Shown one piece after another: positions 1-8,010 of a DNA stretch of 64,000 bases. Location of the stretch: contig NZ_JADKSG010000002.1 of assembly GCF_015350805.1 (NCBI RefSeq), forward strand, positions 868,001 to 932,000, in the 5' to 3' direction. The first letter of the stretch is position 1. Every line of letters begins with the position of its first letter. The position numbers and the translations under genes are program-made. The notes beneath the pieces were generated by a model, which was given only the letters and a program-made list of their open reading frames with translations, was not told the origin of the DNA and did not search any database. This stretch comes from Herbiconiux sp. VKM Ac-1786. Lineage in GTDB: Bacteria > Actinomycetota > Actinomycetes > Actinomycetales > Microbacteriaceae.

Positions 1-231
1 CCCACGATCGAGGTCGAGATCGGGCGGCCCGGCTCCCTCAGCGGGCCCGACGCTCTGGATAGGATGGTGCTCCCGATAGCCATGTCGGTCGGCGAGATCC
101 CCCGGCGCCGCATCGACCCGGCTGTCTGGTCGGCCCTTTCCCGAGTCGGCCAGTACTCCGTCGACGGCCGCACCGGCCGCCTGCGGGTCAGTGTCGACGC
201 CCATGTTGTCGTGCCGGACGCCTCGCGGTGA
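1..231 (+). CDS. C-terminal end of an unrecognised protein (5' end outside window)
   Basis: Frame 1 is open from the first base to a TGA at 229-231, giving a 76-residue C-terminal fragment with ordinary actinobacterial composition. I recognise no motif. It ends 22 nt before the response regulator start, so the two are probably in one operon. A sensor kinase would be the expected partner by position, but the visible part shows no kinase motif, so that is only a guess from context. Confidence 0.55.
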   Translation, partial: PTIEVEIGRPGSLSGPDALDRMVLPIAMSVGEIPRRRIDPAVWSALSRVGQYSVDGRTGRLRVSVDAHVVVPDASR

Positions 232-253
232 GCCGGACAGAAGGAGACCTGTG

Positions 254-961
254 GTGACGATCACACGCGAACCCATCCGACTGGCCATCGTCGACGACCA
301 CCGGATGCTCCTCGGCGCCCTGACCGAATGGATCCGCGGCGCCGCCGACGACATCTCGATGGTCGCGGCCGTGACGACCTGGCCCGACCTGCTCACCCAC
401 CCGGAGTTCCCCGTCGACGTCGTGCTGCTCGACCTCGACCTGAAGGACAACCTCCCGGTCTCGGTGAAGCTGCGGGCCCTGAAGTCGGCGGGCGTGAAGA
501 CCGTGCTGATGAGCACCTACTCCGAGCCGGTGGTCGTGCGCGAGGCCATCGCGGCCGGCGCCCTCGGCTACCTCGTCAAGAGCGAGGAGGCCGACATGAT
601 CGTCGAGGCAATCCGCGCCGCCTCGGCCGGCGACAGCTTCATCTCCACCGAGCTCGACCTGGCCCTCGCGGCCGACGACCTCGACTCCTCCCCGCGGCTC
701 TCTGCCCAGGAGCGGCGGGTGATGGCGCTCTACGGCGGCGGCGAGCCCGTGAAGCAGGTCGCGAAGGCGCTCGACATCTCGGAGGAGACCGCGAAGTCCT
801 ACCTCAAGCGCATCCGCGAGAAGTACCGCCTGGTCGGCATCGACGTCGGCACGAAGGTGGCGCTGCGGAAGCGCGCCATCCAGGACGGGCTGCTGCCCCG
901 CGACGAGTACCTCGGCAACCAGAGCGCCGAGGACTTCGAGGACGACGTGCTGCCGAGCTAG
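254..961 (+). CDS. NarL/FixJ-type response regulator, LuxR HTH
   Basis: About 235 aa. The N-terminal receiver domain has the acidic pocket (VDDH), the phospho-acceptor region DVVLLDLDL, the conserved Thr in STYSE and the Lys in LVKS. The C-terminal part (about residues 150-210) is a LuxR-type helix-turn-helix (LSAQERRVMALY, then EETAKSYLKRI). It should bind DNA when phosphorylated by a cognate kinase. GTG 254 is chosen because AAGGAG at 241-246 sits 7 nt upstream; GTG 251 is also in frame and cannot be excluded. The 3' end overlaps the convergent gene stop by 4 nt. The target genes are unknown. Confidence 0.85.
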   Translation: MTITREPIRLAIVDDHRMLLGALTEWIRGAADDISMVAAVTTWPDLLTHPEFPVDVVLLDLDLKDNLPVSVKLRALKSAGVKTVLMSTYSEPVVVREAIAAGALGYLVKSEEADMIVEAIRAASAGDSFISTELDLALAADDLDSSPRLSAQERRVMALYGGGEPVKQVAKALDISEETAKSYLKRIREKYRLVGIDVGTKVALRKRAIQDGLLPRDEYLGNQSAEDFEDDVLPS

Positions 962-1281
962 GTGCGGCGCTCGAGCGCCGCTTCCAGGCGCTCGACCTTG
1001 CCGGTCAGCTCACCCGAGTGCCCGGGCCGGATGTCGGCCTTCAGCACCAGCGAGACCCGCGAGCCGTAGGCGCCGACGGCCTCGGTCGCCCGCTTGACGA
1101 CGTCGAACACCTCGTCCCACTCGCCCTCGATGGTCGTGAACATCGAGTCGGTCGAGTTCGGCAGCCCGGATGCCCGCACCACCTCGACCGCGGCGGCGAC
1201 GGCGTCGTGCACGCTCGCCCCGTCGCCCTCACCCGCGGGGGAGGCCCCGCCCGACGGTGCCACCGAAAACGCCACGAGCAT
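958..1281 (-). CDS. Thiamine-binding protein, YkoF/MTH1187 (UPF0045) family
   Basis: 107 aa, ATG start. The sequence opens MLVAFSVAPSG, carries TTIEGEWDEVFDVV and ends in a charged helix, matching the small ferredoxin-like YkoF/MTH1187 proteins, some of which bind thiamine or hydroxymethylpyrimidine. A purine-rich GGAAAGG lies about 9 nt before the ATG, inside the coding region of the upstream membrane protein, with which it overlaps by 53 nt on the same strand. It is probably co-transcribed with that gene. Ligand identity is known only for the family. Confidence 0.75.
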   Translation of the reverse strand: MLVAFSVAPSGGASPAGEGDGASVHDAVAAAVEVVRASGLPNSTDSMFTTIEGEWDEVFDVVKRATEAVGAYGSRVSLVLKADIRPGHSGELTGKVERLEAALERRT

Positions 1282-2545
1282 GCTGATCCGCCTTTCCCGA
1301 TCCGCGTCTACTCTGCCACAGCATGACCACCGCGATCACGAGCATCGTGATGCTCAGCAGGTTGCGCAGGGTGAGCACCGTGAGCATCACCGGGTCGAGC
1401 CCGAGGATGGCGTCGTACGCGATCGGGTAGATGACCTGGGTCAGCCCGGCCATCACGAAGGCGAGCACGGCCGGCCAGAAGAACCGGCGCCCCTGCGTGA
1501 CGAGGCCCAGGATGATCGGGGCCGACAGCCACACCATGAACTGGGGCGATCCGACCTTGTTGAACACGATCAGGGCCATCACCAGCGCGAGCGCGAGCGG
1601 CGGCAGCACGTGGGTCGCCGGAGCACCCTTCCGCACCACGTAGACGGCGAACAGCAGCACCGCGGCGACCGCGACCACGAGCAGCGGGGTCATCAGCATC
1701 GCCGCGACGTCGCTGCCCGGGCCGGTGACCTGGAAGGTGAGGATCTGCATGTCGTAGTAGACCTCGGAGCCACCACCCGCGTAGGCCGACCAGAGCCAGA
1801 ACACCGAGGTCGGCGCCTCGACCTGCATGCCCCGTCCGGTCTGCTCGGAGACGAAGCTGAAGGCGTTCAGTCCCGCCCCGAGCGCCAGCGCCCCGGCCAG
1901 CACCGCGACGAGGGTGACGGCCGCGGCGACGGCCGTGCGCATCCGTCGACGCAGCGTGATGACCACCGCGGCGATCATCGCGGCGGGCCAGACCTTCACC
2001 CAGGTGGCGATCGCGAGCAGCACGCCCGCGAGCACCGGCCGGTTGCGGGCGACGAGCAGCCCGGCGATCACGATGTCGACGGTGATGATGTCGATGCGCC
2101 CGAGCGCGACCGGGCCGAGCAGCAGCAGGAACAGCAGCCACCACCAGGCGGCCGCGAGGCGGAGGCGCTCCCCCGTCTCGAGCGGGCGCGTGCCCTCGGC
2201 GCGACCGACGCGGCGGCGGGTGGTGAGGTAGGCGAAGATGGCCGCGTCCGCGATGGTCACCACGATCATCCAGCCGATGCCGTAGAGGCCGGGGCCGAGA
2301 GCCATCGCGGCGAGCATCGGCACGAAGGCGAGGATCGGGTAGACCCACGGGCCGTCGATGCCGAGCCGGTAGCCGTCGAGGGACTGCTCCACCCAGCCCT
2401 TGTACACGCTCGTGACGTCGCCGAACGGCTGGTTCGGGTGCGTCAGACCGTCGTAGCCGAGCCAGACGTGGAGGGCGAGGAAGGCCGCCCAGAGCACGAG
2501 GGGGTTGGCCGCGAGGCGAGGGAGGCGTGTCAGCACGAGGGTCAT
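1229..2545 (-). CDS. Polytopic GT87-like (DUF2029) mannosyltransferase
   Basis: 438 aa from ATG 2545. There are about ten hydrophobic segments. The first extramembrane loop holds FGDVTSVYKGW, and later segments carry GRIDIITVDIVIAGLLVARN and ATWVKVWPA. This is the layout of GT-C polyprenyl-phosphate-dependent mannosyltransferases of actinobacteria (GT87), which extend lipoglycans outside the membrane. The acceptor is not deducible. The C-terminal tail is charged and overlaps the next gene by 53 nt. No strong ribosome binding site is seen. Confidence 0.65.
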   Translation of the reverse strand: MTLVLTRLPRLAANPLVLWAAFLALHVWLGYDGLTHPNQPFGDVTSVYKGWVEQSLDGYRLGIDGPWVYPILAFVPMLAAMALGPGLYGIGWMIVVTIADAAIFAYLTTRRRVGRAEGTRPLETGERLRLAAAWWWLLFLLLLGPVALGRIDIITVDIVIAGLLVARNRPVLAGVLLAIATWVKVWPAAMIAAVVITLRRRMRTAVAAAVTLVAVLAGALALGAGLNAFSFVSEQTGRGMQVEAPTSVFWLWSAYAGGGSEVYYDMQILTFQVTGPGSDVAAMLMTPLLVVAVAAVLLFAVYVVRKGAPATHVLPPLALALVMALIVFNKVGSPQFMVWLSAPIILGLVTQGRRFFWPAVLAFVMAGLTQVIYPIAYDAILGLDPVMLTVLTLRNLLSITMLVIAVVMLWQSRRGSGKADQHARGVFGGTVGRGLPRG

Positions 2546-2705
2546 CCTAGGGTGTGCCCCGTGAGTGGGCCGTGTGCGCGGGCCGTGCGGCTGGGCCGTG
2601 CGACTGGGCCGGGACCGCGGCCCAGCCCCCGCACCGGTCGTTCTCAGCCCGCAACCACCTTTCCTTGGTTCACTGGGATCACTCCCACCGAACCGGAAGT
2701 CCTTC

Positions 2706-3395
2706 GTGAACAGATCCGCCAAGACCGCCGTCGCCCTGATGGCCTCGGTCGCCGCCATCGGCGCCGTCGCCCTGGTCGCCGTGCCGATCCTCGCGCGCAG
2801 CATGACGCTCGATCAGAGCGCCACGGTGCAGGCCGTCATGCCGACCGTCTTCGGCACCCCCGACGACGAGCTCGACAGCTCGGTCGAGACGACGAGCTTC
2901 TCGATCGACCGCTCCTCCTCCATCGGCTACCGCATGCAGAGCGCCTCGGGCGACGACCTCGTCTCGGCCGAGACCGACGAGATCTCGGGCGTCATCGCCC
3001 GCACCGGCGACACCATCACCACCGCCGAGTTCATGGTCGACCTCGCCACGCTCGCGGGCGACGGCGGGCCGCGCAACGCGGTGCTGAGCGCCCTGCTCGC
3101 GGCGACCGGCGGCAACTCGACGGCCTCCTTCGTGCTCTCCGACCCGGTGGACCTGCCCGAGGCGGGCGGCGATCCCGTCGAGACGACCATCACGGGCACG
3201 CTCACGGTGCGCGGCATCAGCCACGAGGTGCAGGCGCAGGCCGAGATCGGCTTCGACGGCGAGTCGGGCACGCTCACCGGCAGCATCCCGATCGCGCTCT
3301 CCGACTACGGATTCTCGAGCACCGCGCTGGCCGTGGTGGGGGCGTCCGACACGGCGCACATCGACATCGACCTGGTGGCGGCGCCCGCGAACTGA
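2706..3395 (+). CDS. YceI-like protein with N-terminal membrane anchor/signal
   Basis: 229 aa from GTG 2706, which has GGAAG 6 nt upstream; the longer reading to 2565 has no good start. Residues 1-30 are a basic then hydrophobic signal/anchor segment (MNRSAKTAVALMASVAAIG). The rest follows the YceI lipocalin-like fold, including the hallmark TITGTLTVRGISHEV near the C-terminus and a closing beta strand rich in Asp/Ala. YceI proteins bind isoprenoid or amphiphilic ligands in the periplasm or at the cell surface. Function here is inferred from fold only. Confidence 0.75.
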   Translation: MNRSAKTAVALMASVAAIGAVALVAVPILARSMTLDQSATVQAVMPTVFGTPDDELDSSVETTSFSIDRSSSIGYRMQSASGDDLVSAETDEISGVIARTGDTITTAEFMVDLATLAGDGGPRNAVLSALLAATGGNSTASFVLSDPVDLPEAGGDPVETTITGTLTVRGISHEVQAQAEIGFDGESGTLTGSIPIALSDYGFSSTALAVVGASDTAHIDIDLVAAPAN

Positions 3396-3484
3396 GGGGC
3401 GGTGATGGTGCGGGTGCTGGTGCCGGTGCTTTTCGTCGGCAGCTGACTGCTCGTGCTCGCGTGCTCGCGTGCACGCTGCGCGCG

Positions 3485-4399
3485 TCAGTCCGCGACGCCG
3501 CTGACCAGGCGGGCGATCACGCGGGGCACGGCCTCGGCGATGTCGAGGGCCGCGACGGGGCCGCGATCGGATGCGCGCTCCGCCGCCCAGGCGTGCACGA
3601 ACGCCCCCGTGGCCGCGAGGGCGACCAGCAGCTCCGGGTCGGCGAGCACCTCGTCCGAGTGGGTCGCGACGAGGGATCCGACGACGCCCCCCAGCACGTC
3701 CCCGCTGCCCGCGGTCGCCGCCCAGCTCGACGGCGCCTGCACGCGCGCGCCGACCCTCGGGCCTTCGCCGCGGAGCGGGGCGCAGACGTGGGTCGTTCGC
3801 CCCTTGAGCAGCACGACGTGCCCGGTGGCGTCGGCGGCGCGGGCGGCCCAGCGCTCGGGGTCGGCGCTCACGGTGGCGCGGTCGACCTCGGTGCCCGCCG
3901 CCTTCAGCAGGGTGACGAGCTCGCCCGCGTGCGGCGTGAGCACGGCCGGGGCGCCGAGGCGGCCGACGAGATCGAGCGCTCCGGCGTCGACCACGAGGGG
4001 AACCCCGTCGGCGATCGCGTGCTCGAGGGCGGCGGCGGTCGCCTCGTCGCGGTTCGCGGCGGTCTGGCCCGAGCCGATCAGCCACGCCTGCACCCGACCG
4101 GGCGCCGTCACGACCTCGGGCCGTCGGCGCAGCACGAGGTCGGCCGCGCGGGCCGCCCCGAGGTAGCGCACCATGCCGACGCCCGTGCGCACCGCGGCGT
4201 CGACGCCGAGCACGGCAGCGCCCGGGAACTCGTCGCCGCCCGTGACCACGCCGAGCACTCCCCGGCTGTACTTGTCGTCGTCGGGCCCGGGCACCGCGAT
4301 GTTCTCCGAGGCGGAGAGCTCGGTCCAGTCGCGCCACTGCACGGGGGTGTCGTCACGGGCATCGTCGCGGGCGTCGGGAATAGCGGCGGGGTCGGACAT
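3485..4399 (-). CDS. nnrD: ADP-dependent NAD(P)H-hydrate dehydratase
   Basis: 304 aa, the size of a stand-alone NnrD domain without the NnrE epimerase domain. It repairs hydrated NAD(P)H (NAD(P)HX) in the cytoplasm using ADP as phosphate source. Visible ribokinase-fold motifs are DKYSRGVLGVVTGG near the start, TPHAGE in the middle and ATAGSGDVLGG near residue 235, the anion hole and catalytic Asp. The ATG overlaps the ATG of the divergent Old Yellow Enzyme gene, and a TATCGT box lies 6 nt upstream, so the mRNA may be leaderless. Confidence 0.9.
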   Translation of the reverse strand: MSDPAAIPDARDDARDDTPVQWRDWTELSASENIAVPGPDDDKYSRGVLGVVTGGDEFPGAAVLGVDAAVRTGVGMVRYLGAARAADLVLRRRPEVVTAPGRVQAWLIGSGQTAANRDEATAAALEHAIADGVPLVVDAGALDLVGRLGAPAVLTPHAGELVTLLKAAGTEVDRATVSADPERWAARAADATGHVVLLKGRTTHVCAPLRGEGPRVGARVQAPSSWAATAGSGDVLGGVVGSLVATHSDEVLADPELLVALAATGAFVHAWAAERASDRGPVAALDIAEAVPRVIARLVSGVAD

Positions 4400-5498
4400 G
4401 GTTCCACGATACGTGCCCCAGACCGCTCTGTTCCGTCCGTTCACCCTGCGCTCCGTCACCACCCGAAACCGGGTCTGGGTGGCGCCGATGTGCCAGTACT
4501 CCGTGGAGGCCCGCGACGGCGTCCCCACCGACTGGCACTTGATGCACCTCGGCCAGTTCGCGGCCGGCGGGGCGGGCCTCGTGATGACGGAGGCCACCGC
4601 GGTCGTGCCCGAGGGCCGGATCAGCCCCCAGGACCTCGGTCTCTGGAACGACGTGCAGCGCGACTCCCTCGCCCGGATCGCCGCCTTCATCCGCGCGCAG
4701 GGCGCCGTGCCCGCGATTCAGCTCGCCCACGCCGGACGCAAGGCCTCGACCTTCCGCCCGTGGGACGCCCGGCGCGGCACGGTGCCCGCCGAGGACGGCG
4801 GCTGGCCGACCGTCGGGCCGTCGGCGATCGCCTTCGGCGACTACGCCGAGCCCCGTGCCCTCGACGCCGCCGAGCTGCCCGCGCTCGTCGCGGCCTTCGG
4901 CGACGCGGCCCGTCGCGCCCTCGAGGCCGGCTTCGAGGTGTTCGAGGTGCACGCGGCGCACGGCTACCTGCTGCACCAGTTCCTCTCCCCCCTGTCGAAC
5001 ACGCGCACCGACGCCTACGGCGGCTCGCTGGAGAACCGGGCACGGCTCGTGCTCGAGGTCGTCCGCGCCGTGCGGGCCGCGGTCGGCGAGGAGCTGGTGG
5101 TGTTCGTGCGTTTCTCCGCGACCGACTGGGCCGAGGGCGGCTGGGACGAGGCGGAGACCGCCATCGTCTCGGGGTGGGTGCGCGACGCCGGCGGCGACCT
5201 GGTCGACGTGTCCAGCGGCGGGAACGTGCGTCATCAGAGCATCCCGGTCGGCCCGCTCTACCAGGTGCCGCTCGCCGAGGCCGTCAAGGACGGCTCGGGC
5301 CTGCCGGTGTCGGCCGTCGGGCTGATCACCACACCGCAGCAGGCCGAGGACGTGGTGGCCTCGGGGCGCGCCGACGCGGTCATGCTGGCCCGCGAACTGC
5401 TCCGCGACCCGCACTTCGCGCTGCGCGCGGCGGAGGAGCTCGGCGCGGAGATCGACTACTGGGCGCCGCAGTACGTGCGGGCGCGCCCGACCCGCTAG
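4398..5498 (+). CDS. NADH:flavin oxidoreductase, Old Yellow Enzyme (YqjM/NamA-like)
   Basis: 366 aa FMN-dependent TIM barrel. Visible OYE features: VAPMCQYS (the thermophilic-like YqjM class carries Cys here), QLAHAGRKAS, HAAHGYLLHQFLSP with the substrate-binding His pair, RTDAYGGSLENR, and the C-terminal phosphate-binding GLITTPQQAED. It should reduce activated C=C bonds with NAD(P)H. ATG 4398 overlaps the start codon of nnrD on the other strand; GTG 4413 is an in-frame alternative that would relieve this. The 3' end overlaps the convergent CNNM gene by 4 nt. Confidence 0.9.
   Translation: MVPRYVPQTALFRPFTLRSVTTRNRVWVAPMCQYSVEARDGVPTDWHLMHLGQFAAGGAGLVMTEATAVVPEGRISPQDLGLWNDVQRDSLARIAAFIRAQGAVPAIQLAHAGRKASTFRPWDARRGTVPAEDGGWPTVGPSAIAFGDYAEPRALDAAELPALVAAFGDAARRALEAGFEVFEVHAAHGYLLHQFLSPLSNTRTDAYGGSLENRARLVLEVVRAVRAAVGEELVVFVRFSATDWAEGGWDEAETAIVSGWVRDAGGDLVDVSSGGNVRHQSIPVGPLYQVPLAEAVKDGSGLPVSAVGLITTPQQAEDVVASGRADAVMLARELLRDPHFALRAAEELGAEIDYWAPQYVRARPTR
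4406..4411 (-). promoter_or_regulatory. Candidate -10 box (TATCGT) of nnrD
   Basis: TATCGT lies 6 nt before the nnrD ATG, fitting a leaderless transcript. It falls inside the first codons of the divergent OYE reading frame. Confidence 0.35.
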
Positions 5499-6535
5499 CG
5501 CACGCGCCGGGTGGCGTCGTGCACCTCGCCGACGAGCTCCTCGATGATGTCCTCGAGGAAGAGCACGCCCGTCGTCAGCCCCGACTCGGTGAACGAGCGG
5601 GCGAGGTGGGCACCCGACTTGCGCATGCTGGCCAGGGCGTCCTCGAGCTCGGTCTTCTCGAACAGCGAGGGCAGCTGGCGCACGCGCTTCGCGGGGATCG
5701 GGTCGTCGAACTCGTCGTCGTCGAGGTCGATGACGTCCTTGAGATGCACGTAGCCCGCGGGCATCCCCTCGTCGTCCAGCAGCACGTAGCGTGAGAAGCC
5801 GTACTTCGCCACGGCCCGCTCGACGTCGGCGGGGGTCGCGTCGGGCGGCAGGCTGACGAGGGAATCGAGCGGCACCGCCACGTCGGCCACCGTCTTGGCC
5901 GTGAACTCGAACGCCGCGGTGAGCGTGCCGGCCGTGTCGGAGAGCACGCCCTCCTTCTGCGACTGGGCGACGATCGTCGACACCTCGTCGAGCGTGAAGG
6001 CGCTGGCCGCCTCGCTCTTCGGCTCCACCCGGAACAGCCTCAGCACGCCGTTCGCGGTGGCGTTCAGGGCGACGATGGCGAACTTCAGCACGCGGGCGAT
6101 CGCGACGAGCGGCGTCGCGAGCAGCAGCACCGCGCGGTCGGGCACCGAGAACGAGATGTTCTTCGGCACCATCTCGCCGAGCACCACGTGCAGGAACGAC
6201 ACGAGCACGAGGGTGATCACGAAGGCGACGGCGCCGCTCGCCTCCTCGGGCAGGCCCACCAGGTGCAGCGGCCCCTCGAGCAGGTGGTGGATGGCGGGCT
6301 CGGAGACGTTCAGGATCAGCAGCGAGCACACCGTGATGCCGAGCTGCGTCGTCGCGAGCATGAGCGTCGCGTGCTCCATCGCCCAGAGCGCCGTCTTCGC
6401 GCTCGCCTTCCCCTGCTCGGCCAGCGGCTCGATCTGGGAGCGGCGGGCGGAGATGACGGCGAACTCGGCCGCGACGAAGAAGGCGTTGCCGGCCAGCAGC
6501 ACGATGAGCCAGACGATCCCGAGCCAATCAGCCAC
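5495..6535 (-). CDS. CNNM/CorC-type membrane protein with CBS domains
   Basis: 346 aa, GTG start. Residues 1-190 are a DUF21/CNNM transmembrane domain (AEFAVISARRSQIEPL, then VVLGEMVPKNISFS), followed by a CBS pair (KTVADVAVPLDSLVSLPPD, then LFLEDIIEELVGEV). It lacks the C-terminal CorC_HlyC domain that its upstream partner keeps. Family members take part in Mg2+ or other divalent cation homeostasis. The start overlaps the preceding gene's stop by 8 nt, indicating translational coupling and probably a two-subunit complex. Confidence 0.85.
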   Translation of the reverse strand: MADWLGIVWLIVLLAGNAFFVAAEFAVISARRSQIEPLAEQGKASAKTALWAMEHATLMLATTQLGITVCSLLILNVSEPAIHHLLEGPLHLVGLPEEASGAVAFVITLVLVSFLHVVLGEMVPKNISFSVPDRAVLLLATPLVAIARVLKFAIVALNATANGVLRLFRVEPKSEAASAFTLDEVSTIVAQSQKEGVLSDTAGTLTAAFEFTAKTVADVAVPLDSLVSLPPDATPADVERAVAKYGFSRYVLLDDEGMPAGYVHLKDVIDLDDDEFDDPIPAKRVRQLPSLFEKTELEDALASMRKSGAHLARSFTESGLTTGVLFLEDIIEELVGEVHDATRRVR

Positions 6536-7871
6536 GGGGCACCTCCTCAGGGTTGACCGCGGGCGACGCGTCGACAGCGGGCGACGGCACGTAGCGCAGC
6601 CGGTCGATGCGGCGGCCGTCGAGCCGTTCGACCCGCAGCGCGCCGTCGGGCAGGGCGACCGTGTCGCCCACCACGGGCATCCGGCCGAGCGCGCTCATCA
6701 CGAAGCCGGCGACCGTCTCGTAGGGGCCGTCCTCGGGAACCGCGATGCCGGCCTGGTCGGCCAGCTCGTCGGGGCGCAGCATGCCGGGGAAGGTGGTGCC
6801 GGCGCGGGTGCGCACGACGCCGGCGCGGGAGCGGTCGTGCTCGTCGACGAGCTCGCCCACCAGCTCCTCCACCAGGTCTTCGAGGGTCACGACCCCGGCG
6901 GTGCCGCCGTACTCGTCGATCACCACGGCCATCTGGTAGCCCTGGCCGCGGAGCTCGCCGAGCAGCAGGTCGAGGGTCATCGTCTCGGGCACGCGCACCG
7001 TCTCGGTCATGATCGCCACGGCGGGCACGTCGCCGCGCCGGTCGCGCGGGATCGACACCGCCTGCTTCACGTGCACCAGCCCCACGATGTCGTCGATGTC
7101 GTCGTCGACGACCGGGAAGCGGGAGTGCCCGGTGCTGCGGGCGAGCTCGAGCACGGCCGACGCCGACTCGTCGCGCTTGACGCTGACGATGCGCGGCCGC
7201 GGGGTCATCACGTCGGAGGCGTCGTGCGAGGAGAACAGGAGCGTGCGGTTCAGCAGCGTCGCAGTGTCGACGTCGAGGCTGCCCTGCACCGCCGAGCGGC
7301 GCACCAGCGACGACAGCTCCTCGGCCGTGCGGGCGCCCGACAGCTCCTCCTTGGGCTCGATTCCGATCAGCCGCAGCAGCGCGTTCGCGCTGTTGTTCAG
7401 CAGCGCCACCGCCGGCCGGAAGACCATCGTGAAGGCGAGCTGGAACGGCACCACGATGCGCGCGGTCTTCAGCGGCAGCGCCAGTGCGAAGTTCTTGGGC
7501 ACGAGCTCACCGACGATCATCGAGAGCAGGGTGGCGAACAGGATGCCCACGGTGGCGCTGATGGCCGGGACGACGCCCTCGGGGATGCCGACACCGGTGA
7601 GCGGGGCCTCGAGCAGGCTCGAGACGGCGGGCTCCATCGTGTAGCCCGTGAGGAGCGTCGTCAGCGTGATGCCGAGCTGGGCGCTGGAGAGGTGCGTGGA
7701 GGTGTGCCGCAGCGCGGTGATCGCCGGCTGGAGCCCCTTCTCGCCGCGGGCGGAGCGCGCCTCGAGATCGGACCGGTCGAGGTTGACGAGCGAGAACTCG
7801 CTGGCCACGAAGAACCCCGTGCCGACCGTGAGCAGCAGCCCGACACCGAGCAGAATCCATTCGAGAGCCAT
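6528..7871 (-). CDS. CNNM/CorC-type membrane protein with CBS pair and C-terminal CorC domain
   Basis: 447 aa. ATG 7871 is preceded by GGGAG, which fixes the start; the longer reading to 7973 is not supported. It has an N-terminal DUF21 membrane domain ([34 protein letters not shown]), a CBS pair ([34 protein letters not shown]), then a CorC_HlyC domain ending about residue 425 and a disordered tail. Paralogous to the next gene and encoded in the same two-gene unit. Likely a cation efflux or homeostasis protein at the plasma membrane. Confidence 0.87.
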   Translation of the reverse strand: MALEWILLGVGLLLTVGTGFFVASEFSLVNLDRSDLEARSARGEKGLQPAITALRHTSTHLSSAQLGITLTTLLTGYTMEPAVSSLLEAPLTGVGIPEGVVPAISATVGILFATLLSMIVGELVPKNFALALPLKTARIVVPFQLAFTMVFRPAVALLNNSANALLRLIGIEPKEELSGARTAEELSSLVRRSAVQGSLDVDTATLLNRTLLFSSHDASDVMTPRPRIVSVKRDESASAVLELARSTGHSRFPVVDDDIDDIVGLVHVKQAVSIPRDRRGDVPAVAIMTETVRVPETMTLDLLLGELRGQGYQMAVVIDEYGGTAGVVTLEDLVEELVGELVDEHDRSRAGVVRTRAGTTFPGMLRPDELADQAGIAVPEDGPYETVAGFVMSALGRMPVVGDTVALPDGALRVERLDGRRIDRLRYVPSPAVDASPAVNPEEVPRG

Positions 7872-8010
7872 TGTCTCCCTGACTCTACAGCCGCCCGAAC
7901 GGAGCCGGGAAAGGTTTAGGGTTGAAGCTGCACGTGTCCGCGCGTGAACACGCAGCGAAGCAGACACCGGCACGTGCCATCACGAGGCAACGGGAAGTGG
8001 GCGATCGGCT

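Noticed and set aside
1094-5794. A 1566-codon open frame on the plus strand crossing several opposite-strand genes
   Set aside because: A GC-codon shadow of real genes; its translation is low-complexity His/Arg/Asp with no domain, and each underlying gene has clear motifs.
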